NCBI RefSeq assembly: GCF_900155985.1
Contig: NZ_FTMA01000001.1
Span: forward strand, 1 to 64,000
DNA from: Maribacter ulvicola
GTDB lineage: Bacteria; Bacteroidota; Bacteroidia; Flavobacteriales; Flavobacteriaceae
Length of the DNA: 64,000 nucleotides
Reading direction: 5' to 3'
The position numbers and the translations under genes are program-made. Numbering within the stretch: the first letter of the stretch is position 1; every line of letters starts with the position of its first letter. The notes beneath the pieces were generated by a model that was not told the origin of the DNA, did no database searches, and was given only the letters and a program-made list of their open reading frames with translations. Below are positions 16,817-25,618 of this stretch, piece after piece.

Positions 16817-18160
16817 ATGCCCATTACCTTTAAAAATTTTCTGAAACTCCACAAAGTTTCCTTGACTTTAGCGGTATTAAGTTTTGTGTTTTATTACACC
16901 TTCGCCTATCATTTAGACCGTTCAGATTTTATAAAGTTGCTCTCCCTTTTTGTAGCTCTTTTCTTTTTTTGTTTTAAGCTGATACAATTTGAAAAACTAA
17001 ATTTCAGGTTCTTATTAAGCATCGGTGTTATTTTTAGACTCATTTTTCTATTTACCGAACCTAACCTTTCTCAAGATTTTTATCGTTTTATATGGGACGG
17101 TCATTTGGTCTCTAGCGGTGCCAACCCCTATTTACACACACCCAATCAGTTAATTGAAAACATCGCATCTATAATACCAAATGCCAATATTTTATATGAA
17201 GGCATGGGTAGCTTAAGCGCACGCCATTACAGCAATTACCCACCCCTGAACCAGCTCATTTTTGCCTTAGCAGCACTATTAGGCGGCAAAAGTATCTTTG
17301 GTTCTCTATTTACCATGCGTGCCATTATTATTCTTGCAGACGTTGGCATATTCTATTTTGGCAGAAAGTTGCTGAAAAACCTGAATAGATCTCCGCATTT
17401 AATTTTCTGGTATTTTTTAAATCCGTTAGTTATTGTAGAACTCACGGGCAACCTTCATTTTGAGGGCGTCATGCTGTTTTTCTTCATTCTAGCCCTGTTT
17501 TTACTATCCTTGGATAAATGGAAAACTGCCGGTATTGTTTTAGCATGTTCCATATCTATAAAATTGGTTCCACTTCTATTCTTACCACTGTTCTTTAAAT
17601 ATTTAGGCTGGAAAAAGAGTATAGTATTCTATACCATTATAGGCATAACATCCATTATGCTATTTCTACCGTTCAACACCCCAGAATTTATAGCTAATTA
17701 TAGCAAGACTTTAAAACTATGGTTTTCTAATTTTGAGTTCAATTCTAGTATCTATAACGTCGCTAAAAAAACTGCTATTTATTTTGATGCAAAGCCTTGG
17801 GAGTTCATCAAGGAATATGGTAAAATTACACCAATGCTCACTATTGCAACAGTAGGCCTATTTACATTTTTACCTAAAAAATATGACCTAAACAGAGTGC
17901 TTTGGTCTATTATGTGGGTTTTGACCATCTATTATTTCATATCTACTACCGTGCACCCATGGTATCCCATATTTCTAGTATTACTTTCCATTTTTACTAC
18001 CTATAGATATGCCATTATTTGGTCTGCGGCCATTGTATTAAGCTACTTTGCTTATTCTCAGGCAGATTTCAAAGAAAACCTATGGCTTTTGAGTATTGAG
18101 TATATTTCAGTGTATGGCTATTTGTTTTATGAAATTGTTTCACATAATAACAAAAAGTGA
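16817..18160 (+). CDS. Polytopic membrane protein, GT-C glycosyltransferase-like
   Basis: A 447-residue integral membrane protein with about 11-12 hydrophobic segments. The loop after the second or third segment carries SQDFYRFIWDGHLVSSGANP, and later HYSNYPPLNQLIF. Such acidic first-loop motifs followed by a YPP block are typical of DUF2029/GT87-like GT-C glycosyltransferases that use polyprenyl-phosphate sugars. It would act in the inner membrane, possibly on lipid-linked glycans. It starts 56 bases after the agmatinase gene. Donor and acceptor are unknown. Confidence 0.7.
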   Translation: MPITFKNFLKLHKVSLTLAVLSFVFYYTFAYHLDRSDFIKLLSLFVALFFFCFKLIQFEKLNFRFLLSIGVIFRLIFLFTEPNLSQDFYRFIWDGHLVSSGANPYLHTPNQLIENIASIIPNANILYEGMGSLSARHYSNYPPLNQLIFALAALLGGKSIFGSLFTMRAIIILADVGIFYFGRKLLKNLNRSPHLIFWYFLNPLVIVELTGNLHFEGVMLFFFILALFLLSLDKWKTAGIVLACSISIKLVPLLFLPLFFKYLGWKKSIVFYTIIGITSIMLFLPFNTPEFIANYSKTLKLWFSNFEFNSSIYNVAKKTAIYFDAKPWEFIKEYGKITPMLTIATVGLFTFLPKKYDLNRVLWSIMWVLTIYYFISTTVHPWYPIFLVLLSIFTTYRYAIIWSAAIVLSYFAYSQADFKENLWLLSIEYISVYGYLFYEIVSHNNKK

Positions 18161-18224
18161 AGTTTTTGTAAAAATTATACTATGGGTGATGTCAAATAAA
18201 TATAATTTGTACATTTACCCCATA

Positions 18225-18311
18225 ATGAACGAAAAAAACTACTTTTTATATAGCACCATGAGCCCAGTTGCTCTTGCTCGCCCGTTCACATCTCGCCGTC
18301 GTCGCCCGTAA
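18225..18311 (+). CDS. Arginine-rich leader peptide of the arginine cluster
   Basis: A 28-codon ORF (ATG 18225, TAA 18309-18311) whose product ends ARPFTSRRRRP, so five of the last ten residues are Arg. The Arg codons are CGC, CGC, CGT, CGT, CGC, giving a GC-rich patch in a strongly AT-rich region. It lies 85 bases upstream of the first gene (GNAT) of an eleven-kb arginine/proline cluster. In amino-acid attenuation a ribosome stalls on codons for the pathway's end product when the charged tRNA is scarce. Position, length and codon content fit that role. An in-frame extension upstream to 18096 overlaps the preceding gene and is not needed. Function is inferred from context. Confidence 0.7.
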   Translation: MNEKNYFLYSTMSPVALARPFTSRRRRP

Positions 18312-18396
18312 GGGTAAGATATAATTATGGAATTAGGTGAGTCCATTTCCGCACAGAAAATCAAAACTTTTTTTACACTTTTAAATCTAACTGGCA
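18312..18396 (+). promoter_or_regulatory. Putative attenuator region after the Arg leader
   Basis: Between the leader stop and the GNAT start lie CCCGTAAGGG (18305-18314, a small hairpin straddling the stop), the pair ATGGA/TCCAT around ten bases (within about 18327-18347), and a run of seven T at 18368-18374. GGTGAG near 18337 can pair, with one G-U, to CTCGCC inside the Arg codons. That would let ribosome position alter folding. I cannot define one terminator/antiterminator pair with certainty. Confidence 0.4.
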
Positions 18397-19029
18397 ATGA
18401 ACTTAATTGTTGCTAACGAATCACATTTTAAATACGCTGAGGATATCTGTGATACCATAGCTGAATCTGCCAAAGTACGCGGTACCGGTATTGCAAAACG
18501 TACTCCTGAGTATATTCAAAGAAAACTGTCTAACGGCAATGCAATCCTAGCTTTGGACGGAGATAAATTTGCGGGCTTCTGCTACATTGAGGTTTGGGGA
18601 CATGAAAAATTTGTTGCCAATTCCGGACTCATAGTACACCCAGATTATAGAGGTCAAGGTCTTGCCAAAAGTATTAAGGCAAAGATTTTTGAGCTTAGCA
18701 GAGCGAAGTTTCCAGATGCTAAAATTTTTGGTATCACCACTGGTTTAGCTGTTATGAAAATCAACTACGAACTTGGTTATAAGCCCGTTACATTTTCTGA
18801 ATTAACGGATGACCCAGAATTCTGGAAAGGCTGCCAAACTTGTAAAAACTTCGATGTTCTTACAAGAACGGAGCAAAAAATGTGCTTGTGCACAGGTATG
18901 CTATATGATGGGGCTACCAAGAAAAAAGCTGAAGAGACCAAAAAAATGAACGGTAAGGCATTCACAAGATTAAAAAGTATTAAAGAGAGTTTATTTCTGA
19001 GAAGAAAAGAAGAAAAAAGTAAACCATAG
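18397..19029 (+). CDS. GNAT acyltransferase, likely N-acylglutamate synthase of arginine synthesis
   Basis: A 210-residue GCN5-type acyltransferase. The acyl-CoA-binding motif is SGLIVHPDYRGQGLAKSI (near residue 69-90). Unusually for the fold it also has Cys146-x2-Cys149 and Cys163-x-Cys165, which may hold a metal. It is the first gene after the Arg leader and heads the arg cluster, which has argB, argC, argD, argE, argF', argG and argH but neither a classical argA nor argJ. I infer it acylates glutamate with acetyl- or, given ArgF' Ser89, succinyl-CoA. The alternative is an unrelated GNAT carried in the operon. Confidence 0.7.
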   Translation: MNLIVANESHFKYAEDICDTIAESAKVRGTGIAKRTPEYIQRKLSNGNAILALDGDKFAGFCYIEVWGHEKFVANSGLIVHPDYRGQGLAKSIKAKIFELSRAKFPDAKIFGITTGLAVMKINYELGYKPVTFSELTDDPEFWKGCQTCKNFDVLTRTEQKMCLCTGMLYDGATKKKAEETKKMNGKAFTRLKSIKESLFLRRKEEKSKP

Positions 19030-19139
19030 CAATTAAATATATGGGTTGAATGATGAAAACAACAATCTATTTTCTCTATTCTAGCCCTATCAAACCAAAA
19101 TAATAATTACCCGGCATCACCGGAATTGAACTTATTACA

Positions 19140-20327
19140 ATGAAAAAATTAGTACTAGCATACAGTGGCGGATTAGATACATCTTATTGCGCTAAACATT
19201 TATCAAAAGACAAAGGATTTGAAGTTCATGCTGTAAGTGTAAATACCGGCGGATTTACTTCAGATGAAATAAAGGAAATTGAAAAAAAATCTATAGAACT
19301 AGGTGCAACCTCTTACACTTCTATAGATGCTGTACAGATCTTTTATGATAAAGTGGTCAAATACCTTATTTTCGGTAACGTATTAAAAAACAACACCTAC
19401 CCTCTTTCTGTAAGTGCTGAACGTATTGTACAGGCTATTGAAATTGTAAACTATGCCAAAAAAATAGGTGCTGGTTATATTGCACATGGTAGTACCGGTG
19501 CAGGTAACGATCAAGTTCGTTTTGATATGATTTTCCAGATCATTGCCCCAGAAATAGAAATCGTTACGCCAATTAGAGATAACAAACTAGCTAGAGAAGA
19601 AGAGATCGCATACCTAAAAGAAAACGGTGTAGACTACCCTTGGGAGAAAGCTAAATACTCTATAAACAGAGGACTTTGGGGAACATCGGTTGGTGGTGAA
19701 GAAACCTTAACTTCTGAAAAAGCATTACCTGATACTGCTTACCCAAGCCAATTACAGGAAAAGAACCCAACAGATGTAAAACTTACTTTTGAAAAAGGTG
19801 AACTAATTGCTATTGATGGGGAAAAAGATACTGCCGTCGCGAACATTGAAAAACTAGAAGCATTAGCTTCAAAGTACGCTATTGGTAGAGATATTCATGT
19901 TGGTGATACAATTATAGGTACAAAAGGTAGAGTTGGTTTTGAGGCACCAGCTTCATTAATCATCATAAAAGCACATCATTTGTTAGAAAAGCATACGCTT
20001 ACAAAATGGCAACAATACCAGAAAGAACAACAAGGTAACTTTTACGGAATGTTATTGCATGAGGGTAATTACCTAGATGCCGTAATGAGAAATATAGAAA
20101 CTTTCTTGACCGATACCCAAAAAACCGTTTCTGGAGATGTTTTCGTTGGCTTATATCCTTTTCAGTTTAGATTGCACGGTATTTCATCTAAACACGATTT
20201 AATGACCGATGCCTTTGGTAAATACGGAGAAGTAAATAAAGGATGGACCGCTGATGACGCTAAAGGATTTATTAAGATACTATCAAATTCCGGAAAAATA
20301 TATAACCATGTTAATGGAGATAAATAG
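19140..20327 (+). CDS. argG: Argininosuccinate synthase
   Basis: A 395-residue cytoplasmic ligase that condenses citrulline and aspartate using ATP. The N-terminal PP-loop LAYSGGLDTSYC (residues 5-16) binds ATP. HGSTGAGNDQVRFD and YSINRGLWGTSVGG are typical family blocks. The length matches the family. It follows the GNAT gene by 110 bases and precedes argC by 140 bases in the same direction, so it is probably part of the leader-controlled cluster. Confidence 0.96.
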   Translation: MKKLVLAYSGGLDTSYCAKHLSKDKGFEVHAVSVNTGGFTSDEIKEIEKKSIELGATSYTSIDAVQIFYDKVVKYLIFGNVLKNNTYPLSVSAERIVQAIEIVNYAKKIGAGYIAHGSTGAGNDQVRFDMIFQIIAPEIEIVTPIRDNKLAREEEIAYLKENGVDYPWEKAKYSINRGLWGTSVGGEETLTSEKALPDTAYPSQLQEKNPTDVKLTFEKGELIAIDGEKDTAVANIEKLEALASKYAIGRDIHVGDTIIGTKGRVGFEAPASLIIIKAHHLLEKHTLTKWQQYQKEQQGNFYGMLLHEGNYLDAVMRNIETFLTDTQKTVSGDVFVGLYPFQFRLHGISSKHDLMTDAFGKYGEVNKGWTADDAKGFIKILSNSGKIYNHVNGDK

Positions 20328-20350
20328 ATAATTAGGAGTTAGGAAAAATA

Positions 20351-20441
20351 GTATTAAGTAATGGGTACAAAGTATTAAGTTAAAAGGTTCAAGGCAAGCC
20401 TCTGAGCATTAAAATCTAGATTATTGAGTAAACCAAGTACT
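20351..20441. repeat. Degenerate dispersed repeats in the argG-argC spacer
   Basis: The ten-mer AGTATTAAGT occurs at 20350-20359 and again at 20371-20380. The 20-mer at 20351-20370 is matched at 17 of 20 positions by 21458-21477 in the argC-proC spacer. The block at 20420-20441 (GAGTAAACCAAGTACT) resembles 22370-22392 in the proC-argD spacer. Three successive operon spacers therefore carry related non-coding sequence. Confidence 0.5.
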
Positions 20442-20467
20442 TCGTACTAATTACACAAAAGAAAATT

Positions 20468-21442
20468 ATGATTAAAACAGGTATTATTGGTGGTTCTGGT
20501 TATACGGGCGGGGAGCTTATTCGCATCTTATTGAATCATCCGGCAACGGAAATAGATTTTGTTTTCAGCACCACAAGGGCTGGAAAAAAGGTAACTACTG
20601 CACATCCGGATTTATTAGGGATTACTGACCTAGAATTTACGGGAGATGTCAACCTTAATGTTAATGTTGTTTTTCTATGTTTAGGCCATGGAAACTCCAC
20701 CGCATTTTTAAAGGCTCATGATTTTTCATCCGATACTGTAATCATTGATTTAAGTAATGATTTTAGATTACATGCCGATGCCGATTTTAATGGAAAACAA
20801 TTTGTGTACGGTTTACCAGAATTATTTAAATCTGATATTGAAAACGCAAAATATATAGCTAATCCCGGTTGCTTTGCTACGGCAATTCAATTAGCGTTAT
20901 TACCGTTAGCGAAAGAGAACCTTTTAGAAAATGAAGTTCATATCAATGCCGTAACCGGTAGTACCGGCGCAGGTGTTAGTCCGTCTGCAACTTCTCATTT
21001 TTCATGGAGAAATAATAATGTGAGTTGGTACAAGCCTTTTACCCATCAACATTTGGGAGAAATTAATGAAAGTCTTCATTCTTTCCAAGAAAATACGGGC
21101 AAGCTATTTTTTATGCCCAATAGAGGAAACTTTACGCGTGGAATCCTAGCCACTTCTTACACCAAATTTGATGGTAGTATAGCCGAAGCCAAAAAAACCT
21201 ATGAAGATTTTTATAAGGATGCTGTATTCACCCATATGTCTCAAGAACCTATAAATCTAAAACAAGTGGTCAATACCAATCAGTGTCACATACATTTACA
21301 CAAACATGAAGATATATTGTTGATTACATCTGCCATTGACAATTTATTAAAAGGTGCATCTGGACAAGCGGTACAGAATATGAATTTAATATTCGGGCTA
21401 GAAGAAAATCTAGGCTTGAATTTAAAGGCAGGTGTCTTTTAG
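20468..21442 (+). CDS. argC: N-acyl-gamma-glutamyl-phosphate reductase
   Basis: A 324-residue NADPH-dependent reductase making N-acylglutamate semialdehyde, the third arginine step. The Rossmann motif GIIGGSGYTGGELIRIL starts at residue 4. The active-site Cys is in YIANPGCFATAIQLALLP, and TGSTGAGVSPSATSHF follows. The protein is close to the usual 310-345 residues. It lies between argG and proC. The acyl group, acetyl or succinyl, is not decided by this protein. Confidence 0.96.
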   Translation: MIKTGIIGGSGYTGGELIRILLNHPATEIDFVFSTTRAGKKVTTAHPDLLGITDLEFTGDVNLNVNVVFLCLGHGNSTAFLKAHDFSSDTVIIDLSNDFRLHADADFNGKQFVYGLPELFKSDIENAKYIANPGCFATAIQLALLPLAKENLLENEVHINAVTGSTGAGVSPSATSHFSWRNNNVSWYKPFTHQHLGEINESLHSFQENTGKLFFMPNRGNFTRGILATSYTKFDGSIAEAKKTYEDFYKDAVFTHMSQEPINLKQVVNTNQCHIHLHKHEDILLITSAIDNLLKGASGQAVQNMNLIFGLEENLGLNLKAGVF

Positions 21443-21491
21443 AAAAAAAAGTAAAAAGTACTATGTAATTGGTACAAGAAAAATATAAAAA

Positions 21492-22286
21492 ATGAAAATA
21501 GCGATTATAGGTGCAGGTAATTTAGGACTTTCTATTGCAAACGGAATTCTAAAAAGTAATGGTGCCACTAGCATGTACCTTACCAAAAGAGATACAAAAT
21601 CTATTGCCAATTTTGAAAAATTTGACAAGGTTACGGTTACTGATGATAACCGCTTGGCCGTACAAAATTCAGACATTTTAATTTTTGCAGTGCAACCGGT
21701 TCATTTTGTCGCAATTTTAGAAAGCATAAAAGACCTATTGACCGAAAATCACGTGGTAATATCTACCATAACAGGTTTCAGTATCGAAAAAATGGAAGCG
21801 GTTATTGGTAAGGACAACTACATTGTTAGAAGTATGCCCAATACTGCTATTTCTGTTGGTAAATCTATGACCTGTATCTGTAGTAATGAAAAAGGGAAAA
21901 AACGTATTGACCTAACTAAGGCAATTTTTAATAGAATGGGACATTCTATGGAAATACCCGAAAACCAAATGCAAGCTGCAACTGTTATTTGCGCAAGTGG
22001 CGTAGCGTTTTGGATGCGCTTAATACGGGCTACCACCCAAGGCGCTATACAACTTGGCTTCGATGCCAAAGAGGCACAAGAATTAGCGATGCACACTTGT
22101 AATGGCGCCGCAGGCTTACTTATAGAATCTGGCAACCACCCAGAAGAGGAGATTGATCGTGTTACCACACCTATGGGCTGTACCATTACCGGATTGAACG
22201 AAATGGAACACCAAGGGCTAAGCTCATCATTAATACAAGGTATTATTGCCTCTTACGATAAGATTACCGAATTTAAAACAAAGTAA
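21492..22286 (+). CDS. proC: Pyrroline-5-carboxylate reductase
   Basis: A 264-residue NAD(P)H-dependent enzyme for the last proline step. The N-terminal dinucleotide fold begins KIAIIGAGNLGLSIANGI. The family blocks VVISTITGFSIEKME, RSMPNTAISVGKSMTC and the C-terminal TPMGCTITGLNEME are present, the last corresponding to the P5C-binding TxxGGTT-like motif with variation. Its position inside the arg cluster, with proA and proB downstream, couples proline and arginine synthesis from glutamate. Confidence 0.93.
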   Translation: MKIAIIGAGNLGLSIANGILKSNGATSMYLTKRDTKSIANFEKFDKVTVTDDNRLAVQNSDILIFAVQPVHFVAILESIKDLLTENHVVISTITGFSIEKMEAVIGKDNYIVRSMPNTAISVGKSMTCICSNEKGKKRIDLTKAIFNRMGHSMEIPENQMQAATVICASGVAFWMRLIRATTQGAIQLGFDAKEAQELAMHTCNGAAGLLIESGNHPEEEIDRVTTPMGCTITGLNEMEHQGLSSSLIQGIIASYDKITEFKTK

Positions 22287-22428
22287 ATAACCTTAGAGAA
22301 AGTTCGCGGGGTCTTGAATTGAAAATATAATTATTATTTAGAAGCAACTATCACAGAATTTTAACCTCGATTTTCGAGTAAAACAAGCTACTGAACCCGT
22401 TCACTTTTGAACTTGAACCTATTGAATT

Positions 22429-23553
22429 ATGAAATTATTTGACGTTTACCCACTATATAATGTTACTCCCGTTTCTGCGAAAGGAATTGTTGTAACCGAC
22501 GATAAAGGACAAGATTACTTAGATTTTTACGGTGGGCATGCCGTAATTTCTATTGGTCATACCCACCCACATTATGTACAGCGTTTAAAAGATCAACTGG
22601 ATAAAATAGGATTTTATAGTAATGCGGTACAAAATCCTTTACAAGTAGAACTTGCCGAAAAATTGGGTGCGGCTTCTGGTTGCGAAGATTACAATTTATT
22701 TTTATGTAACTCTGGTGCCGAGGCTAATGAGAATGCACTAAAAATGGCATCTTTTGTTACCGGAAAATCTAAAGTTATTGCCTTTAACAACGGGTTTCAT
22801 GGGCGTACCTCTGCTGCAGTTGCAGCAACGGACAACCCCTCTATAAACGCTGAACTTAACCAGCAACATGAAGTTGTTTTTCTTGACCTCAACGACATCA
22901 AAGGTTTTGAAAGAGAAATTTCAAAAAATGTATGTGCCGTAATTATCGAACCTATACAAGGTGTAGGCGGATTAGATGAACCTACTACCGCATTTATACA
23001 GCAAGTAGCATCGCTATGTAAAGAAAATGATGCGCTTTTAATTGCCGATGAGGTACAATGTGGCTTTGGCAGAAGTGGAAAATTCTTCGGATTTCAACAT
23101 CATAACATTCAACCGGATATTATCAGTATTGCAAAAGGTATGGGTAACGGCTTCCCTGTAGGCGGTGTTCTTATTCAAGAGAACATTAAAGCAAAATACG
23201 GAATGTTGGGTACTACTTTTGGCGGAAATCACTTAGCATGTGTTGCCACCATGGCTGTACTTGAAGTTATAGAAAAAGAAAACCTGATTGCCAATGCGCA
23301 AGAATTAGGAGTTTACTTTAATGAGAGAGCAAAAGAAATTCCGCAAGTAAAACGTGTAAAAGGAAGAGGTTTGATGTTAGGGTTGGAGTTCGATTTTCAA
23401 GTTGCCGATCTACGCAAAAAATTAATTCATGAACACTTCCTTTTTACAGGTGGGGCAAAAGACAAAACCGTTCTTAGAATTTTACCGGCATTAAATATTA
23501 CCAAACAAGATTTAGATGTGTTTTTCACCGCTCTTAAGACTGCTTTATCATGA
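22429..23553 (+). CDS. argD: N-acylornithine aminotransferase
   Basis: A 374-residue PLP-dependent class III aminotransferase converting N-acylglutamate semialdehyde to N-acylornithine. It has LFLCNSGAEANENALKMA, NNGFHGRTSAAVAATD, ALLIADEVQCGFGRSGKFF and the PLP lysine in ISIAKGMGNGFPVGG. The slightly short length is usual for Bacteroidota ArgD. Its last four bases overlap the proA start (ATGA), so the two are translationally coupled. A succinylornithine form is likely if ArgF' uses succinyl substrates. Confidence 0.94.
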   Translation: MKLFDVYPLYNVTPVSAKGIVVTDDKGQDYLDFYGGHAVISIGHTHPHYVQRLKDQLDKIGFYSNAVQNPLQVELAEKLGAASGCEDYNLFLCNSGAEANENALKMASFVTGKSKVIAFNNGFHGRTSAAVAATDNPSINAELNQQHEVVFLDLNDIKGFEREISKNVCAVIIEPIQGVGGLDEPTTAFIQQVASLCKENDALLIADEVQCGFGRSGKFFGFQHHNIQPDIISIAKGMGNGFPVGGVLIQENIKAKYGMLGTTFGGNHLACVATMAVLEVIEKENLIANAQELGVYFNERAKEIPQVKRVKGRGLMLGLEFDFQVADLRKKLIHEHFLFTGGAKDKTVLRILPALNITKQDLDVFFTALKTALS

Positions 23554-24746
23554 AAACAACACTAAGCTTAGCAAAAAGAAATGCCGTATTAAAACGTATG
23601 GCAGAATTGGTTCAACAAGAAGAATCAATGCTAATGTCTGCCAACGAGAAAGATTTAAATTCTTTTGAATCTGGGGACATTGCCATGATCGATCGGTTAA
23701 AAGTGAATAAAGATAAGGTAGCTGAAATGGTATCTTCCTTAAAAAAATTAGCGGCGCTACCAGATCCTTTGCATGTAGAACGTTTTCAATTTACACATGA
23801 TAACGGATTAGAAATCAGTAACAAAACGGCTCCGTTTGGCACAATCATGATTATTTATGAATCTAGGCCAGATGTTACTATTGAAGCTGCCGGAATCGCT
23901 TTTAAATCTGGAAATAAAATATTACTGAAAGGTGGTAAAGAGTCCCTAAACTCCAACTTAGTTCTGGTCAATCTATGGCATAAAGCATTAGAATCTTGTG
24001 ACTGTGCTACAGATTGGGTTAGCTACCTAAACTATTCTAGAACAGAAACACAACAGTTTTTAGAAAATCCCACGCAAAAGCTCGATTTAATAGTTCCTCG
24101 CGGTGGCGAAAAACTAATTGCTTTTGTTAAGCAACATGCTCAGTGCCCTGTAATTGTAAGTGGTCGTGGCAATAACTTTGTCTATGTTTCTCATGAGGCA
24201 GATTTGCAAATGGCTTTAGATGTTATTGTGAACGCAAAGACGACTAAAATATCTGCTTGTAACGCAGTTGATAAAGTAATTATATCTAGAGATTTACCCC
24301 GTAAAGCAGAATTTTTAAGTCACTTGATTCAGACTTTAAAAAAACATAATGTAGAAATCTTAACCGATGCCAAATTAGCCGGTATGGATGGTACTTCTGA
24401 AATGCAAAACGAATCTGTTTGGTATGAAGAATTTCTAGATTATAAAATAGTACTTGGGCAAGTGCCTGATTTGGATGAAGCCATACAGCTAATCAATACC
24501 TACGGTGGCGGACATTCAGCTTCCATCATTACAAAAGACGAGGAAGAGGCAGACATTTTTATGCAGTCAGTAGATACGGCAGCTGTGTACCATAATGCAT
24601 CTACCCGTTTTACCGATGGCGGACAATTTGGTTTAGGCGGTGAACTTGCTATCAGTACCGATAAATTGCACCAACGCGGACCAATTGGCTTACAACACCT
24701 AGTGACCAATAAATGGTATGTAAAAGGGAATGGGCAGGTTAGATAG
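23550..24746 (+). CDS. proA: Glutamate-5-semialdehyde dehydrogenase
   Basis: A 398-residue NADPH-dependent enzyme for the second proline step. Family blocks are PFGTIMIIYESRPDVTIEAA, GNKILLKGGKES, LIVPRGGEKLIAFV and the catalytic Cys in TTKISACNAVDKVI. The C-terminal TRFTDGGQFGLGGELAIS and QRGPIGLQHLVTNK are typical. It is coupled to argD by a four-base overlap, and proB follows 104 bases on. Confidence 0.95.
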   Translation: MKTTLSLAKRNAVLKRMAELVQQEESMLMSANEKDLNSFESGDIAMIDRLKVNKDKVAEMVSSLKKLAALPDPLHVERFQFTHDNGLEISNKTAPFGTIMIIYESRPDVTIEAAGIAFKSGNKILLKGGKESLNSNLVLVNLWHKALESCDCATDWVSYLNYSRTETQQFLENPTQKLDLIVPRGGEKLIAFVKQHAQCPVIVSGRGNNFVYVSHEADLQMALDVIVNAKTTKISACNAVDKVIISRDLPRKAEFLSHLIQTLKKHNVEILTDAKLAGMDGTSEMQNESVWYEEFLDYKIVLGQVPDLDEAIQLINTYGGGHSASIITKDEEEADIFMQSVDTAAVYHNASTRFTDGGQFGLGGELAISTDKLHQRGPIGLQHLVTNKWYVKGNGQVR

Positions 24747-24850
24747 GTAATTGGTTGTTCGTTTTTCGTAAAATAAATAATAATAGTGTCGGGTTGTGCG
24801 CAATCAAAACTTAAAAAAGGGCTAATAGTTAAGACTAAAAGCAAACAAGC

Positions 24851-25618
24851 ATGTTGAAAAAGAGAATTTTATTGAAATTAGGTTCCAATACCTTAACTAA
24901 AGACACTGACCATATTTCTCGTGGTAAAATAGAGGATATTGGCAGGCAAATAGCTGCTTTAAAAGATCAATATGAATTTATCATTGTGAGTTCTGGGGCT
25001 ATTGCTGCTGCTAAACAATTTGTAAAAATTGAACATAACGGAGAGGAAATCAATGTAAAACAGGCATTGGCATCTATTGGCCAGCCACATCTAATGCGTA
25101 TTTTTCAAGAGAATTTTAGAGAACTAGGGCTTTTTACATCGCAGTGTTTGTTATCCTATTCCGATTTTGAAAATGAACAGACCAGAGTGAATATTAAAAA
25201 TACGATAAATGTTCTCGTTGCCAATAACTTCATCCCTATCATCAACGAAAACGACACCGTAGCCACTGATGAAATTAAATTTGGAGATAACGATAAACTA
25301 GCAGGTTTAACGGCATCGCTTTTATCAGCAGACATCTTAATTATTGCCACCAATACGGACGGAATTTATACAAAAATGTCATTAGCCACTTCTTCTCCTA
25401 AAACCATAGTATCGGCATCGGATTTAAGTGAATTACTAAAAGAAATTGGTGCATCTACATCTACCCATGGCACTGGCGGTATGCAATCTAAAATAGACGC
25501 AGCCACCATTGCTCAAAAAGCAGGTATTGAAACTTGGATTACCAATGGTTTAAAAGATCACTTTATTACTGACGCCCTTGAAAATAAAAGCACATTTACA
25601 AAAATTAAAGCATCATGA
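24851..25618 (+). CDS. proB: Glutamate 5-kinase, short form without PUA domain
   Basis: A 255-residue amino-acid kinase catalysing the first proline step. It has LLKLGSNTLT at the N-terminus, IVSSGAIAAAK, PIINENDTVATDEIKFGDND and GTGGMQSKIDAATIAQKAG. The C-terminal PUA domain found in E. coli ProB (367 residues) is absent, as in many short forms, and the frame ends cleanly. Its last four bases overlap the argF' start. Feedback control by proline may differ from the long form. Confidence 0.93.
   Translation: MLKKRILLKLGSNTLTKDTDHISRGKIEDIGRQIAALKDQYEFIIVSSGAIAAAKQFVKIEHNGEEINVKQALASIGQPHLMRIFQENFRELGLFTSQCLLSYSDFENEQTRVNIKNTINVLVANNFIPIINENDTVATDEIKFGDNDKLAGLTASLLSADILIIATNTDGIYTKMSLATSSPKTIVSASDLSELLKEIGASTSTHGTGGMQSKIDAATIAQKAGIETWITNGLKDHFITDALENKSTFTKIKAS

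Noticed and set aside
18165-18209. Promoter for the arg leader built from TTTG at 18165 and TATAATTTG at 18201
   Set aside because: The two boxes are about 41 bases apart, far beyond normal Bacteroidota spacing, and the -7 match has one extra base.
18096-18311. Longer version of the Arg leader ORF
   Set aside because: The extension starts inside the preceding membrane-protein gene; the 28-codon form from 18225 is a better leader.
19049-19102. Short ATG frame between the GNAT gene and argG as a second leader peptide
   Set aside because: The predicted product, with about 17 residues, contains no Arg, so no attenuation logic supports it.
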